A stretch of DNA of 64,000 bases from Limnephilus marmoratus (GCA_917880885.1 OU862928.1:10311721-10375720), one strand, 5' to 3'; positions 10,921-22,990 are shown, numbered from the stretch's first letter. Notes: generated from the sequence alone by a model not told the origin. A program made the numbers and translations.

Positions 10921-11347
10921 GCCTAGCAATTCCGTATTTTTTCTGAGATCGTTATTGGATAACGGACGTTATCTCCTGTCAGATTTGTGTGATTTTTATG
11001 GCTGTTATTTGCTTTTTGGGGGCATCCATTAATTACGTGAGCACAAACGGGGGGGGGGGGGGGGGGTCCAGCAAAATCTCACGTTACTTGAAAAGAATAT
11101 ACGAACAAAATTTATCTCACCGAGGGGGGGGGGGGGGGGTCTAGATTAGAAGAAAAACTGCTCACGTAATTAATGGATGGCCCCTTTCTATGTACAAAGC
11201 ACATTAAATGAATAAATAATAATTTGTGTTTAAATCGATCTAACTAAAATACGTGACAGTAAATATGTAAAAATCACACAAATCAGACAGGAGATAACGT
11301 CCGTTATCCAATAACGATCCCACAAAAAATTTGGAATCGCTGAGCTG
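10921..11347. mobile_element. inverted-repeat element with about 75-bp arms
   Basis: Arms 10921-10997 and 11271-11347 are complementary and include ATCGTTATTGGATAACGGAC and GTTATCTCCTGTC. A family A MITE (11019-11184) is nested inside. No coding capacity. Confidence 0.8.
11019..11184. mobile_element. MITE with G tracts (family A, copy 2)
   Basis: Terminal repeats GGGGCATCCATTAATTACGT and complement. Two long poly-G tracts (about 11049-11066 and 11124-11139) lie inside. Same family as 3576-3720. Confidence 0.85.
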
Positions 11348-12020
11348 TTCTCTTGCAAATATTATAACTATTTTCTTAGCTTATTATTATCGTTTTAAAA
11401 TATGGGTTACTATAAAATTATTATGCTGTGTAGCATTAAAAATTGTATATATTTTTTTTATATGTTTACTCAGTTTTTATTTTGTACAATATTTTATCTT
11501 ACTTAAATCTTAAAAAAACTGATCATTCAGTTTGATTGTAAGAAATCACTCATTTTTCCTATTTTTTAATTTGTATTTTTTATTGTAATATAAAACATAT
11601 GGGTTACATTTATTAATACATATTTTACAAAGTATTACTTTTATGGTGGTTTCAACCATATTATTTGTGAAACATTGTTTTTGTAAGATAGTAGTCGCCT
11701 TCACATAATTGAACTTTTTTTGCCTGATATTTATTTCATGGAACGGTAAAGGTTCTATTTTTTTAAGTATGTTTTTTACGTTAATCCATAACTATTTACC
11801 CCCTATCCTTTGATTGATTTCGCTAATGCGTTTATAAACAGGATTGCTAGGTCTGTTAATACTTGCTCTTAATTGCTAAAGCAACCTAATGGATACTAGA
11901 AATATATATTTCAATAAAGTATTATAAAAAAAATGATATTGTTTTATTTACGTAAAAAACAAATTTTACTCCGAAATCTGGTCGCTGATTGGTTAGGTAA
12001 GTATAAACCAACATAAATGT
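11348..12020. other. AT-rich sequence without a gene
   Basis: Only hydrophobic, low-complexity chance frames are visible. Confidence 0.4.
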
Positions 12021-12027
12021 ATATTTT

Positions 12028-12220
12028 TAAGCTCCATACAGGAAGCCCTCAGGAAAATGATTTCCCTTGAGGCCTACGTCATCTCTGGGAATGCTGTATG
12101 GGGGATCTATTTGAGGGAAGGAAGGAGAGGAAATTTGGGGAAGGAAAAGGGTGTGAGGGGTGGGTAGGTTCCTGGGATTAGGTGGGTCCAGGAATGATGA
12201 ACACAATATAAATCCGCTTC
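12028..12220 (-). repeat. SINE/LINE 3'-tail fragment, reverse orientation
   Basis: Read on the minus strand, the end carries the stem-loop ATGACGTAGGCCTCAAGGGA with flanking CATACAG and CTGTATG. This is the same 3' tail found at 24500-24560, 24822-24866, 38900-38972 and 63376-63445. Confidence 0.65.
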
Positions 12221-12519
12221 AGGGCATCTTTTCTTAACGTTTTTACCTAAATTCTTACTACGAAATTTTATCATTCAAAACCTTTGATATTTGTTTAAAT
12301 ATTCATAAAAAATTGCAGTAAAATTATTATTTTTTAAATCTTATATTTTTCTTTTTCCTTTCATTCAGCTGAAATAAACTACTATTTTTATTATAATATT
12401 GACTTTTTTAATAAGGGGAAGGGATCCACGACAACTCAACTAAGTGACAATTCAACACCCCTATAAAAAGTCAAAAATAAAATGAGGAATATTTGCGACG
12501 CGTTCCAGAGTGGAAGATA

Positions 12520-12680
12520 CTCTCAGTACTGCCCTCTTGTAAGAGCACCATTTAGAATTGAATCTTTGGTTGAAATGGCTTTAGCAGTTTTTGGTGACCA
12601 GATCTGAACAGCCAGGTACTACCCTACCTTCCTCTTCCCCAACTCCTACCCACTACCTTCAGCCTCACAACATGTCAGTA
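12520..12680 (+). repeat. interspersed repeat (family C)
   Basis: A segment with TGAAATGGCTTTAGCAGT, TTTGGTGACCAGATCTGAA and a pyrimidine-rich CCTTCCTCTTCCCCAACTCC stretch. Divergent copies occur at 31330-31500 (same strand) and 4960-5060 (opposite strand). Non-coding; family not recognised. Confidence 0.6.
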
Positions 12681-12976
12681 ATGCGCATAGTGAATTTAAT
12701 TTAATTAAATTTTGCACACATTATTTTTTAAATTATTAAAATTTATTATTTTAAAATTGACTTCATTTTATGCGTTGTGTATATTATATTACCTATGTAC
12801 AAACGGTAGTTTTTTCCTAACATGGACGTATGCCTAGCTTGGAGGTCGATAAACTATTTACAAATGAAATAAAGATATAAATAATAATTAAAAAAATAAC
12901 TTAAGAAAGAATGTTGACATTATTTATCATCATAATACACATATCCAAGTTTAATGAATTATTCTCACTGCGTAAA

Positions 12977-13196
12977 AATCTAATATTATGAGTGTCATCT
13001 AGCGACAAAATAATTAATACCTGTGTCTTAATACAATAGAAGTTTCCTACTTACCCTGTGTTCTAAAGTATGCTTTATCGAATTCTCACCGAAAATCTAA
13101 TATTATGAGTGTCATCTAGCGACAAAATTATTATTACCTATATCTTATTCCAATAGAAGTTCCCTACTTACCCTTTGTTCTAAAGTATGCATTATG
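12977..13196. repeat. tandem duplication, about 113-bp unit
   Basis: Two adjacent copies of a unit containing ATATTATGAGTGTCATCTAG and TTCTAAAGTATGC, differing at several positions. Non-coding. Confidence 0.85.
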
Positions 13197-13589
13197 TATA
13201 TGGAACACCTCTCTGTGTAACGCATTATTTGAGACCACGACGGCAGTTTATGTGTGACGCACATTTTGGGGACAGTCCTCAATCTATCGTGTATATCGAA
13301 TAGCCAAATGTCTTCAAACTATACCGTAGATACATGTTTGGATATATATTTAAAACGGCACATCATATTCGTATATAGCTGTGCGGGGGTAGTTTTTAAG
13401 GGTGTGTTAAACAAAATGGTGCAAAAAAAAAAGTGTATATAATTTGGCTCAAAGCATGCTTTCCGCAAATATATATATATTAATAAAAATGAATCGCCGA
13501 AATGTATGTACGCGCATAACTTCCGAATGACTGCACCAAATTGGATAATTCTTTTTTTGTTGTATTTGTTATTGTCAGGACAAGGTTTG

Positions 13590-13990
13590 TGTGAAAGAAA
13601 ATTTAAAGCAGATTTTTTTTTTAAATGTCATAATATAATATTATTATGAAAAGTTAGTGCGTGAATGGAGACAGAAGACTGTGAGAGATTTTCAGTATAT
13701 TGACAAAAATTTGTATTAAAAAAAAAAAAAATCAAACAGAATTTTTTTTTATAATCTCATAAGTTTATTTTTTAATATCATAAAATATCAAAAGTGAGTG
13801 AGTGAATGAGACGGAACAGTGTGAGAGATCTTCAATATAATGATAAAAGGTTTGTATGAAAGATAATTTTTAAAAAAATCAAACAGTTTTTTTTTTATAA
13901 TCTCATTATATGAAAAGTGAGCAAGTTAATGAGACAGAAGACTGTGGGAGATCATCAATATATTGACACAAAATAACACATTGACATTTA
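13590..13990. repeat. three degenerate tandem units, about 135 bp
   Basis: The motif set GAGACAGAAGACTGTGAGAG, TTCA(A/G)TATATTGACA and TCAAACAG followed by a poly-T tract repeats three times. It lies directly before the Helitron coding remnants and is probably the Helitron 5' region. Confidence 0.7.
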
Positions 13991-14086
13991 GTTACTCAGC
14001 CAGCAGTTGATAAATTCAAACAGATCATACGTCATTATGTCAATCTATTCATACTGTCAATATGGTGACATTAATAATAATAATAT

Positions 14087-14700
14087 TTGGCTAATTTATA
14101 TAGCGCCGTTTTCGTGAAAAATCACCTCAAGGGCGCTGAATATTCATATACAACAATTACCGCTTCTTTAGCGACAGCAAAAAAAATGCCACCAGTGATG
14201 CGTCAAAATATCGGTCGGCATACGCATAACGCAAGTCGAATTCACAATCTTCGAGGTAATGAGACTGAATGAGAGCTGGCAGCGGTTGGAGGCAAATAGA
14301 ATGAGAATTTCTCAAGCGAGATCATTCGCGACTCCTGAAGAACCCATACCATCGACTTCAAGCGAAAGACAACAAAACTTAACAATTATCTATGAACGTT
14401 TGGCTTTCAGATATGATACAACAGTAGATTACGCCGGCGATACCTCGGTCGATTTCGGAACAATGAGCACTATTTGTCAATATTGCAATGCTTTGAAGTT
14501 TCGAAACGAATCGCCAGGATTATGTTGTGTAAATTGAAAGGTCAAATTAACAAAACTGACGACGCTAACTGAACCACTGAATTCATTACTTTCAGAGCAA
14601 GAACCTCTATCAAAGAATTTCTTGCAGAATATTCAAAATTACAATAGTGTGTTCAAAATGACATGATTTGGTGCAAATATAATTGAAGAACGTGGTTTCA
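14087..14700 (+). pseudogene. Helitron Rep/helicase, N-terminal remnant
   Basis: Reading frames at 14087-14272 and 14259-14537 with the following codons match the N-terminal part of Helitron proteins: a QNIGRHTH segment, a Cys-containing CQYCNALKFRNESPGLCC motif, then EPLNSLL and NIQNYNSVFKMTSFGANI. A full protein is about 1300-1500 residues. Here the frame changes at 14259-14272, has a stop at 14536 and is cut by the insertion after about 14714. No function is expected. Confidence 0.75.
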
Positions 14701-14814
14701 ATCCAACTTTTAATGTATTTTTTTTATTCGGTGATACACATTATTCACATTCATTGCAATATAAACTTATATATATGAAAATTCTACTGAGGCTCATAAA
14801 TGAAAAATTTTTAA

Positions 14815-15828
14815 CCCTAGAAAAATAATCTTATTTTTTTGTACGGTAAAATTGACACATGAGGGTCATTAGCCAGCCAGCGGTCGAGAATTCAGATTTA
14901 GTTGAAAGATGTTCTTACGATCGTACAGGGCGATTCCAAGGAGAAAGATTGATTATTCTCCCTACCAGTTTTTTTAAATAACTCAATATCGATTTTGTTT
15001 TATTCAAAATTTGCTTAAATTTATACCTACATTAAAAAATGCTGAGAGACGTGATGATAAAACTATTAAAATCATGTACCTTTTGTAATAATTTTTTGAT
15101 CATACGACCTAGGTTATAACCTTATGATGCTAAAAATAAACATATTTTCTCATAATTTAAAACATAACTTTACCAGATAAAAGAACAATCTTTTGAAATC
15201 AATCTATACGTTTTTGTGGAAAAGAGTCAACACGACTAAATTTTATTAAAATATGACACATTTCCGGTTTTATCTGGTTATTCCCTCTTAAGTTAATTGA
15301 TTTGAATAAATCAATCGGTATTATATTTTAAAAAACAAATGAAATAAGAAATACGACATTTTGCGAATATATTATATTTATTTGTTTTATGGGAAAAAAA
15401 AACAAAAAGTGAAACTTCTTCAATACCCAACCACACTTGAAATAATTTTTTTTTCTCAAATCACTTATTTTTACAAATAATCAGCCATTTTGGCTAATGT
15501 ACTAAATAATTAATATGTATTATATTTAATAATAGCATAAAGTTGTACAAAAATATATCAGATACGTTTTTGGAACGTATCAATATTATTCTTTTTGACT
15601 CATGCGGTCATCATATCACAAAATAAGTGACACCTACCTCAGCCACGCGCGCGCCCCACGGAAGGCCCAAGCAGTGAGTGAGATGTCTGAAAAGCACAGC
15701 GATGGAATCGCACTAATTTGAACGAGAGTGCAATAATTCCAACACGCATGCGAATCGCACTAATTTGAACGAGAGTGCAATAATTCCAACACGCATGCGT
15801 AAATTTTACGTAGACTATCATTCCAGGG
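14815..15828. mobile_element. piggyBac-like non-autonomous element, 1014 bp
   Basis: It is flanked by TTAA on both sides (14811-14814 and 15829-15832). The left end begins CCCTAGAAAAATAATCTT and continues to GGTAAAATTGACACATG after a short AT insertion. The right end is CATGCGTAAATTTTACGTAG, ACTATCATTCCAGGG. These match the layout of the known Trichoplusia piggyBac termini: a CCCTAGAAA tip and an inner TGCGTAAAATTGACGCATG-type repeat. A 47-bp tandem duplication (about 15707-15800) lies by the right end. There is no transposase. It sits inside the Helitron coding region. Confidence 0.85.
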
Positions 15829-15844
15829 TTAAAAATATTTTCTT

Positions 15845-16440
15845 ATGTTCAATATTACAAATTCAAGAACAAATTCACTATTGTGCAGGAGCATTGTTGT
15901 CATCAGTTGATGGTGAATACAAATTTCTTCAAATTTATTTTGTGGGAAATTCTGAAACTGAAGTAAATCAATGCTGTGCTACAAATCGTTCAGCTAGGAG
16001 AGAGATCATCATACAGCTGCAACAACTGTTACATGAACATAATCAGTTGATCCAATTGTTCAAAGCAGCCTTAGATATGATGCCATCGGTCGATCATAAA
16101 ATAGTGATCAGAGCAGACAAAAGACCTGTAGGAGAGCGTGAGAGACGCTTCAACGCACCAATATTAAACGAATTTGCCATTGTGGATGTTGGAGAGAATA
16201 TTGAGTCTCGTGACGTTGTAATTGAACGACGAGATGGTGGCAACCTTCAGCGTATTAGCGAAACACATCGGCTTTAGAGGCACTCGATCGAACATTAAGA
16301 GATTTGCGTAGCAATCAGAACCTCTTCGGAGGCGCGATGATTCTTCGCCAAACGCAGCCAGTCATTTCCAGATCATCAACTGCTGATGAAATAAATGCTT
16401 GCTTGATGGCATCAAATTTATGAGAAACGTGAAGAATCTT
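15845..16440 (+). pseudogene. Helitron Rep/helicase, middle remnants
   Basis: From about 15850 the frame reads IQEQIHYCAGALLSS, KFLQIYFVGNSETEVNQCC and then ALDMMPSVDHKIVIRADKRP and RRFNAPILNEFAIVDVGE, all standard Helitron helicase-like N-terminal blocks, ending at 16277. It is followed in other frames by LRSNQNLFGG and TADEINACLMASNL-type text from the Pif1-helicase part. The catalytic Rep region and most helicase motifs between them are deleted, so the protein cannot be made. Confidence 0.8.
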
Positions 16441-16811
16441 AAGTTAGGATTGCGGAAGTGTTTGCATATGCATTATTAGACATTGGCAATGGAAAAATTC
16501 CTGTTGACACTTTTAGTGTTTTTTTGTCGTTTCCACCAAATGTTTGTCAATTCACAACATCACAGGAAGAATTAATATCGAAAGTTAGAGTCAAATTGAT
16601 GGACAATTGCATTTATTTAAGTTGATCGATTCCATTATCAATCCAAATTAAGTAATCAATTATCCTACTGAATTCCTAAATTCATTGGATTTGCCAGGAT
16701 TACCGCCACACAATTTACAACTTAAGGTTGGCTCTGTGATAATTATGTAACGCAATCTAAATCAGCCAGTGAAACGGAACAAGACTCGCAGTTAAAAAAA
16801 TTAAAAAAATT

Positions 16812-17110
16812 ATGAAAAACTTGATTGAAGTTACTATAATCATAGGAAAATTCAAAGGCGAGAATGTGCTTATTCCCAGAATACCACCAATGCCAACTGG
16901 TTTTCCTTTTGAATTTAAACATGTTCAGTTTTCAGTGCGCCTTGCATTCGCAATGACAATTAATAAATCCCAAGACCAATCGTTAGAAGCGTGTGGAATA
17001 AACCTTGAATTGCCGTGTTTTTCACATGGGCAGTTAGTTGTACGTTATTTTGGAGAGTCGGCAAACCATCGGCGTTATTTATTTTCTATCTAGCAGGAAA
17101 AACTAAAAAT
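16812..17110 (+). pseudogene. Helitron Pif1-like helicase, C-terminal remnant
   Basis: The frame contains VQFSVRLAFAMTINKSQDQS, LEACGINLELPCFSHGQL and VVRYF, the last conserved helicase block of Helitrons (FAMTINKxQGQS type). One glycine of the usual QGQS is Asp here. It ends at the stop at 17091-17093 with related text in the next frame. Confidence 0.8.
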
Positions 17111-17332
17111 GTTGTACATTACAAGATAATAATAATAATAATAATAAATTTGGACAACTTATATAGCGCTGTTTTTGCGAAAAATCGCCTCAAGAGCGCT
17201 GTAAGATATTGCAATAGTTATAATCGAATTATTTAATTGTTATTTTATTTCATTTTATGGTCGTAATGTAAACGGAAGATTTTGTCTTATTTTTTGTCAT
17301 TAAGTACGTGTATCTTTCAAAAAATAAAAGGG

Positions 17333-19984
17333 TCTCTGTCAATATAACGGAATTTCAAACTCCAATGGTCATTTTCTAGACCTCGTCCTCTGTAACGATT
17401 CTATTAAGGTATCAGTCTGTAACAACTCATTAATCGTCGAAGATATTCACCATGCCTCCATAACGATAGATGTAGCATTCTCAGAACCCGTTGCATTGAG
17501 GGAGGAAATACGAAAGGTCCACGTCTTCAAACGTGGTAATTATGAACTTATAAATTCTTGTCTTAATAAAGTAAACTGGCATGAGCTTCTCTCTAACGGT
17601 GACATAAATTCAGCTTTATTAAATTTTTACTCGCAAATAAACCAACTTGTAGATGCTCACATTCCGCTAAAACCAAGTAAGAACTCAAAATACCCACCAT
17701 GGTATAACTCAGCTCTTATAAAGTTAACGAAGGAAAAATACAAGTATTTCAAAAAGTTCAAAATTTACAAAAATCAGTCTGACTACTCCATTTTCTCTCT
17801 CTTAAGATCACACCATAAAAACTACAACGAGAGTGTCGCAATCAATATCTAATTAATGTTGAACACGAAATATCCTCCGATCCAAAAAAACTGTGGAATT
17901 ATGTTAAATCAAACTCCAAATCACAAGGTGTGCCAAACACTGTATTCCTTGGGGATGAAAAAGCTGAGAATGGATCTCATATTGCTAACTTATTCTCCAA
18001 ATATTTCAGTTCTGTTTACACCAACGATGTTCAAACTTCTCAAAATATGCCAGCCAACTATAACATTCATAATTCTTCCACTATTCACAGTATTGAAGTT
18101 GACGAACGTCTGGTGCAGACATATTTGGAAAATTTGAATCTAAAAAAAGGCGCAGGCCCAGATCAAATCCCTCTCTTCTTCATCCTGAAGTGTGCAAGCA
18201 GTCTCTCTAAGCCGTTATCTATTATATTCAATCGCTCTTTAAAAGAGGGTGTGGTACCTAATACTTGGAAAACTGCTTTCATAACACCCATTTTCAAAAC
18301 CGGGGAAAAATCTGACATTGAAAACTATCGTCCAATTTCAAAATTATGTGTCTTCAGCAAGGTATTTGAAAAAATAATATACGATCAGATGTTTCCCGCT
18401 TTGAAATCCTTACTCAATGTTAATCAACATGGGTTTATGAGTGGAAATCAACAACAACTAATCTAATAGCATTCACGAAATTCTTGCAAGATAATATGGA
18501 TCAACGTGTACAAGTAGACGCAATATATACGGATTATAGCAAAGCTTTTGACCTAGTGAATCACGACATATTAGCATGCAAGCTTATGCAAATCGGCGTC
18601 CACAGTGACCTTCTTAGATGGCTGTCGTGTATCAAACCGTAGTCAAGTCGTAGTTGTGGTTGGCTTTAAATCGGACTGGGTAACCGTCGCATCAGGTGTG
18701 CCTCAAGGATCTCTATTGGGACCGTTACTTTTTAATATTTACATTAATGATATAGGCCAATGCTTCAAATACTCTAAAACATTACTTTACGCAGATGATA
18801 TGAAGGTTTTTTATCTTATCAGATGTACTGCTGACTGTCAAAAAATGCAGGAGGATCTAAACCGTCTTAATGTTAACTGTACACAACATACCCTTAAAAT
18901 TAATGTTAAGAAGTGTTTCGTCGTGAATTTCACATGAAATAAAAATATCATTACCAATGAATATAATCTGAACGGCTCAATAATTAACAAAACAGAAGTC
19001 AAAGATTTAGGAGTGACATTGGACTCTAAGCTTATTTATGATATTCATATAGACTCAGTTACATCAAAAGCCTCGAAAATGTTAGGATTCATTCATAGGA
19101 CATGTAAAAAATTCAATAATTTTAGAACAATGAAAATCCTATATTTTGCTTATGTCCGCAGCTTACTAGAATACGCGTCAAAAGTTTGAAAACCGCAATA
19201 CAAATCATATGTAGAAAATCTAGAACGTGTTCGAAATCGTTTTCTACGATACTTAGATTTCCGCAGCTACCGCACACATCTAAATCACCAAGATTCAGCC
19301 GCGTACTTCAATATACTATCATTAGAAGTTCGAAGAAGGTCGGCCGATGTACTTTTCCTTCAAAAAATTGCCAGATCCGTTGTAGATTGCCCAGAACTCT
19401 TAGAACGAATACAGATACGAGTTCCTAATAGACGAACCAGATCAGACACGATTCTTAACCTCCCTCGGTGCAACACAAATTCTAAGCAGAACTCTTTCAT
19501 CTATCGTACATCCAACACTTTCAACACACACTATACACAATTTGACATTTTTAACTCTGCACCACACTCCTTAAAATCACACGGACGCTCTCTCGATACT
19601 CTACAATAACAATAACTATAGATACCCTCTAATACAACCACCACTCTATGAACTTCCTTTTTTTTTCCTCTTTTTTTTCTCTTTTAATTTTTGTCGCGCA
19701 TATTTTTACTAATATACCTCAACTTAACCGATCCTTCCCCCTCCATCCCCCATCCTTCCCCCTCCATCCCACCATCCTTCCCCCTCCCTATTCCTACCTA
19801 AATAACTCGGCTCATAAAATGTAATTTTTCATTTGTAATTTTTTTTTGGAATCACTACACTTGTATACAATACCTATGTGGAAACCTGTAAATGGTTCAA
19901 TTATTGTAGGTATATCAATTAATATATGCTGTTATTAATGTAAACTGTTGGTATCCCAAATAAATAAAATAAAATAAAATAAAA
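17333..19984 (+). pseudogene. 5'-truncated jockey/CR1-like non-LTR retrotransposon
   Basis: Text from the end of the endonuclease region (NGHFLDLVLCND) appears in the first frame. After at least two frame changes near 17850-17930, the reverse transcriptase follows: KGAGPDQIP, NYRPISKLCVFSKVFEKII, QHGFM, TDYSKAFDLVNH, SGVPQGSLLGPLLFNIYIND and the catalytic box YADDMK at about 18790. A stop-bearing C-terminal part runs to about 19610. The 3' end is a (TAAAA)-type tail at 19960-19984. Several frameshifts and stops (for example near 18463, 18640 and 18937) make it inactive. It is inserted in the Helitron, whose 3' tail resumes at about 19985. Confidence 0.85.
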
Positions 19985-20221
19985 TACATGGAATTATTGA
20001 TAATCCCACTGATTTGAATTTACCTTTGATTTAATTTTATATAGAAGTGTTATATTTCCTTAGTCCGCGACTGTACACCACCCGTGTGAAGCCGAGGCGG
20101 GCATGAATAGTACAAGTCTTTCGGAAATTTCTAATAAAATAACGAATATAAATATATGGCGGTACGAAGTTCGCCGGGTCAGCTAGTTATATAATATTAT
20201 TTGATTTAAATAAATAGTTAC

Positions 20222-20398
20222 CTGCTGATTTTTTTCGCCAGTAGTTTTATTTTTAAAATCCTCTATAAATTTTTCACAGATACCTTCCCAAGCATTTTTT
20301 GTTTCCGTGCGTTTACTGTGTTTGTCGCTTTTGGAATTCCATATAGCAGGGCGTATTTCAATTTCATTTATAAATTCTTCCAAGTTTATATCATCCAT
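20222..20398 (-). CDS. MADF-domain protein, first exon
   Basis: ATG at 20398 (minus strand) opens MDDINLEEFINEIEIRPAIW followed by KNAWEGICEKFIEDF, the first helices of a MADF/Myb-SANT-like DNA-binding domain with two tryptophans. After 59 full codons (phase 0) the AG/GTAACT donor lies at 20221. The expected second half of the domain would be on a downstream exon; I did not find it before the Helitron or beyond. The leader region 20440-20690 is GC-richer and ends in TIR-like CCTTCAATTTAGACG sequence, so the exon may belong to a Harbinger-type element, not a host gene. Confidence 0.55.
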
Positions 20399-20699
20399 TT
20401 TAAGCAAACAGTAAACTTGAAAATTCGATGAAGTTAGCTCTCAGCTCTCAACTCTCACGTCTTGTCACCGCACTATTCAACAGCGAAATTGAGCGAAATG
20501 AATACGTGGAGCTTGAGACTTTGCCGTCCTGTTGTCGAGCGTTCTCGGTATCGACGCCGCACTGTTGCCGCACGGTGCATTTTGTATGAAAACAAATGAC
20601 CGTCCGTGTGTCGTACGACAAACGCATTGTTTCGGCACTGCAGCCGTCCGACATGAAACGTCTAAATTGAAGGCGCACTAAGGAAACTGGAGTATCACA

Positions 20700-21950
20700 G
20701 ACTAGTATTCAACAGTTAATCTTTTGTATCTTTGTGTAAGTAATCTGTTATATTTTAGATAATATACGTATAGATAGTTGCTGATGATGACTGATACATA
20801 ATTAAATAATTACTGTTGCTGATGATTGCTAACACATAATTATAAAAATTAAATAATCCATAAGCAGCCAAGTTTTTAAGCACAGTTTATGGAAATCACA
20901 CTTCATTTCAACAACTACAAGAAACAACTATTTACGTAGACAAAATAGTTTATTAGGATCTTAGTTTAGGTAAGCTATGTAATTCATGCGTATTGAGTTT
21001 GAATCGAAAACTTACAAATGTCAAATTCGTACAAAAAAGGCGGCAATGGAGGTGTTTTATACGGGAAAATTTTAAACTTTGAATGTAAATCAAATTTTAA
21101 TGCATATTTTTCCGTCTATCCCGACCGAAACGGATGTTTTTTTTGGCAATTAAGTTTAAAAGTAGTTTCCTTTTCAAAATCTCTGCTTATTTATTAAACG
21201 TGTAGCGGCATGTGGCGGCTTGTGGATACTTACTTTATAAAATATTATGTTTGTATATTTTAATAAATTAATCTTTTTAATTAACACAATATTTTTTTTA
21301 ACTTTGTCGTTATTTATGAATACCCATTTGAATTCAATCCTGAAGATTATCACATTTAGTTAATAAACTTTATTTTGAAACCTTCAGTATTTCAATAAAA
21401 ATGTTGTAAAACAAAATAAGTTTTATGTAACCGACTTCAACACGCTTTGGCTTCGAATTCTGAATTGTGAAAAAATTATTAATTGTTTTATTTTAAAGCC
21501 TAAAACGAAACACGCTATATGAAAGTTTTGCATCTGTGCGAGTACTGTGATGAAGTCAAAAGTCAACTTAACTTGCGAGACCTATCTATACTAACTTATA
21601 ATCTCAAATCGGATTCCACTTGTAATCTGTTTCTCTATTTGTTTTTAGTATAATATACCTACAAGAGCAGAGAATACTTTTTCACAGAGGTATGTGGTTA
21701 AGAAAAGCAGTAAATGTTTCATTATTTCTTCTGATATTTCCTTACAATTTTTTCTTTACATTCACCAAAAAACCTGATAAAGAGGCTTCTTTGAATTTAC
21801 GTTTCAAAGCTGAATCACAAGATTTTCTATTAATTGTTTTTCCTGTGCCGTTGTCAAGCCAGTAATATCAGTAACATCTGTGTTGAAAGGGTATATATAA
21901 TATGATTTTTTTTTGTCGGGTACTGGAAAAAATTCCGAAATGAAGACACG
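20700..21950. other. AT-rich sequence, no gene seen
   Basis: No exon-like segment, RNA gene or element structure was recognised between the MADF exon and the hAT-like sequences. Confidence 0.4.
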
Positions 21951-22004
21951 TAGCGATTACGAGACTTTTGGTAGCATTTATTTATTACTGTTAAACGTTC
22001 CAAA

Positions 22005-22080
22005 GATGAGACTGCGGACCCCCATACATGTATTCGCGGACCCCCAGGGGTCCGCGGACCACAGGTTGACACAAGAAAGA
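22005..22080. mobile_element. hAT-type terminal fragment
   Basis: The segment GCGGACCCCCATACATG followed by CCCCCAGGGGTCCGCGGACC and ACAGGTTGAC resembles the subterminal and terminal sequence of hAT elements. It is also locally palindromic. No partner end was identified. Confidence 0.35.
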
Positions 22081-22225
22081 CCGGTACTGCTCAATACCTA
22101 TAAAGACCACGACCGTCATTTTGACAGCTGATCACTTTTTTCAAATCGGGAGGCGGATATGGATAACACTGCCCCAGGAACCATTTATTGGATTACCAAC
22201 ACCTCTGCCATAGAACACTCTAAGT

Positions 22226-22990
22226 CCGTGGTCGTCAAACTGCGGCCCGCGGCGGTTATTTGTGCGGCCCGCACAAATATCTGGCGTTTTCTTTTTAAAT
22301 ATATTTTTTTTCATGTACAAATTATATCTACTATCCGTTTATTTGCAGCCTGCACAAATATCTGCCGTTTTCGTTTTAAATATATTTTTTTTTTTCATGT
22401 ACAATTATATTAACCGTTTTTTTGCGGCCCGCACAAATATCTTCCATTTTCTTGTTACATATTTTTTTCATGTACAATTAATTATATTGTCCGTTTTTTT
22501 TTACAATTATGTAATTATATTGTCGTTTGAGACTTTCAGGGAGGTAGTAGAAGACCCAGAGAAAATTAGAGGGCGTAGAGATGGCACAGTAGTACATTAG
22601 GGTGTAGGTGGGTAAAAAAAATATGGTCTAAAAAAGACCAAAAAAACACGCTTTTCACGTACTAACAAAGCAAAATAAACTTTAATATTGGTTATTATTT
22701 GTTATTGCACGTATTGTAATCATTTTTATCACGTGTGCGAAAATTCACACATTTATATAGTTCGGGAAGTGGTCGAAAATTAAACTGAAAGATTCCATTA
22801 CAGATACACACATAATTCCTTTTTTATTATAATATTATGATTTTATGTGTATTTACGTGCTTTGTTAACTTGCTAAACAAAAAGGTCCAACACCCCCCCC
22901 CCCCCCCCCCGAAATCATAAGTGTGCGGCCCGCGATGATACCTCACATTGCCCTATGTGGCCCTTGACCAGAAAAGTGTGACGACCGCTG
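22226..22990. mobile_element. hAT-like MITE, about 765 bp
   Basis: Ends CCGTGGTCGTCAAACTGCGG and, on the other strand, CAGCGGTCGTCACACTTTTC. An imperfect 8-bp target duplication is visible (CTCTAAGT at 22218-22225, CTCTAATA at 22991-22998). GCGGCCCGC motifs are near both ends, as in hAT families. Three tandem units of about 85-90 bp (GCGGCCCGCACAAATATCT type, 22255-22500) and a poly-C tract (22892-22911) lie inside. No transposase. Confidence 0.8.

Larger units (their letters stand above)
14072..20186 (+). mobile_element. decayed Helitron with two nested elements
   Basis: Three coding remnants of a Helitron Rep/helicase protein lie in order on the plus strand (14087-14700, 15845-16440, 16812-17110). 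The probable 3' end is at 20183-20186: a GTACGAAGTTCGCCGGGTC stretch ends in CTAG directly before T, the Helitron terminal signature. The 5' end (TC) was not located and may lie near 13.5 kb. A piggyBac-like element (14815-15828) and a non-LTR element (17333-19984) interrupt it. A 65-bp direct repeat (14072-14140 and 17136-17200, containing TTATATAGCGC) flanks the coding part. Confidence 0.7.
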
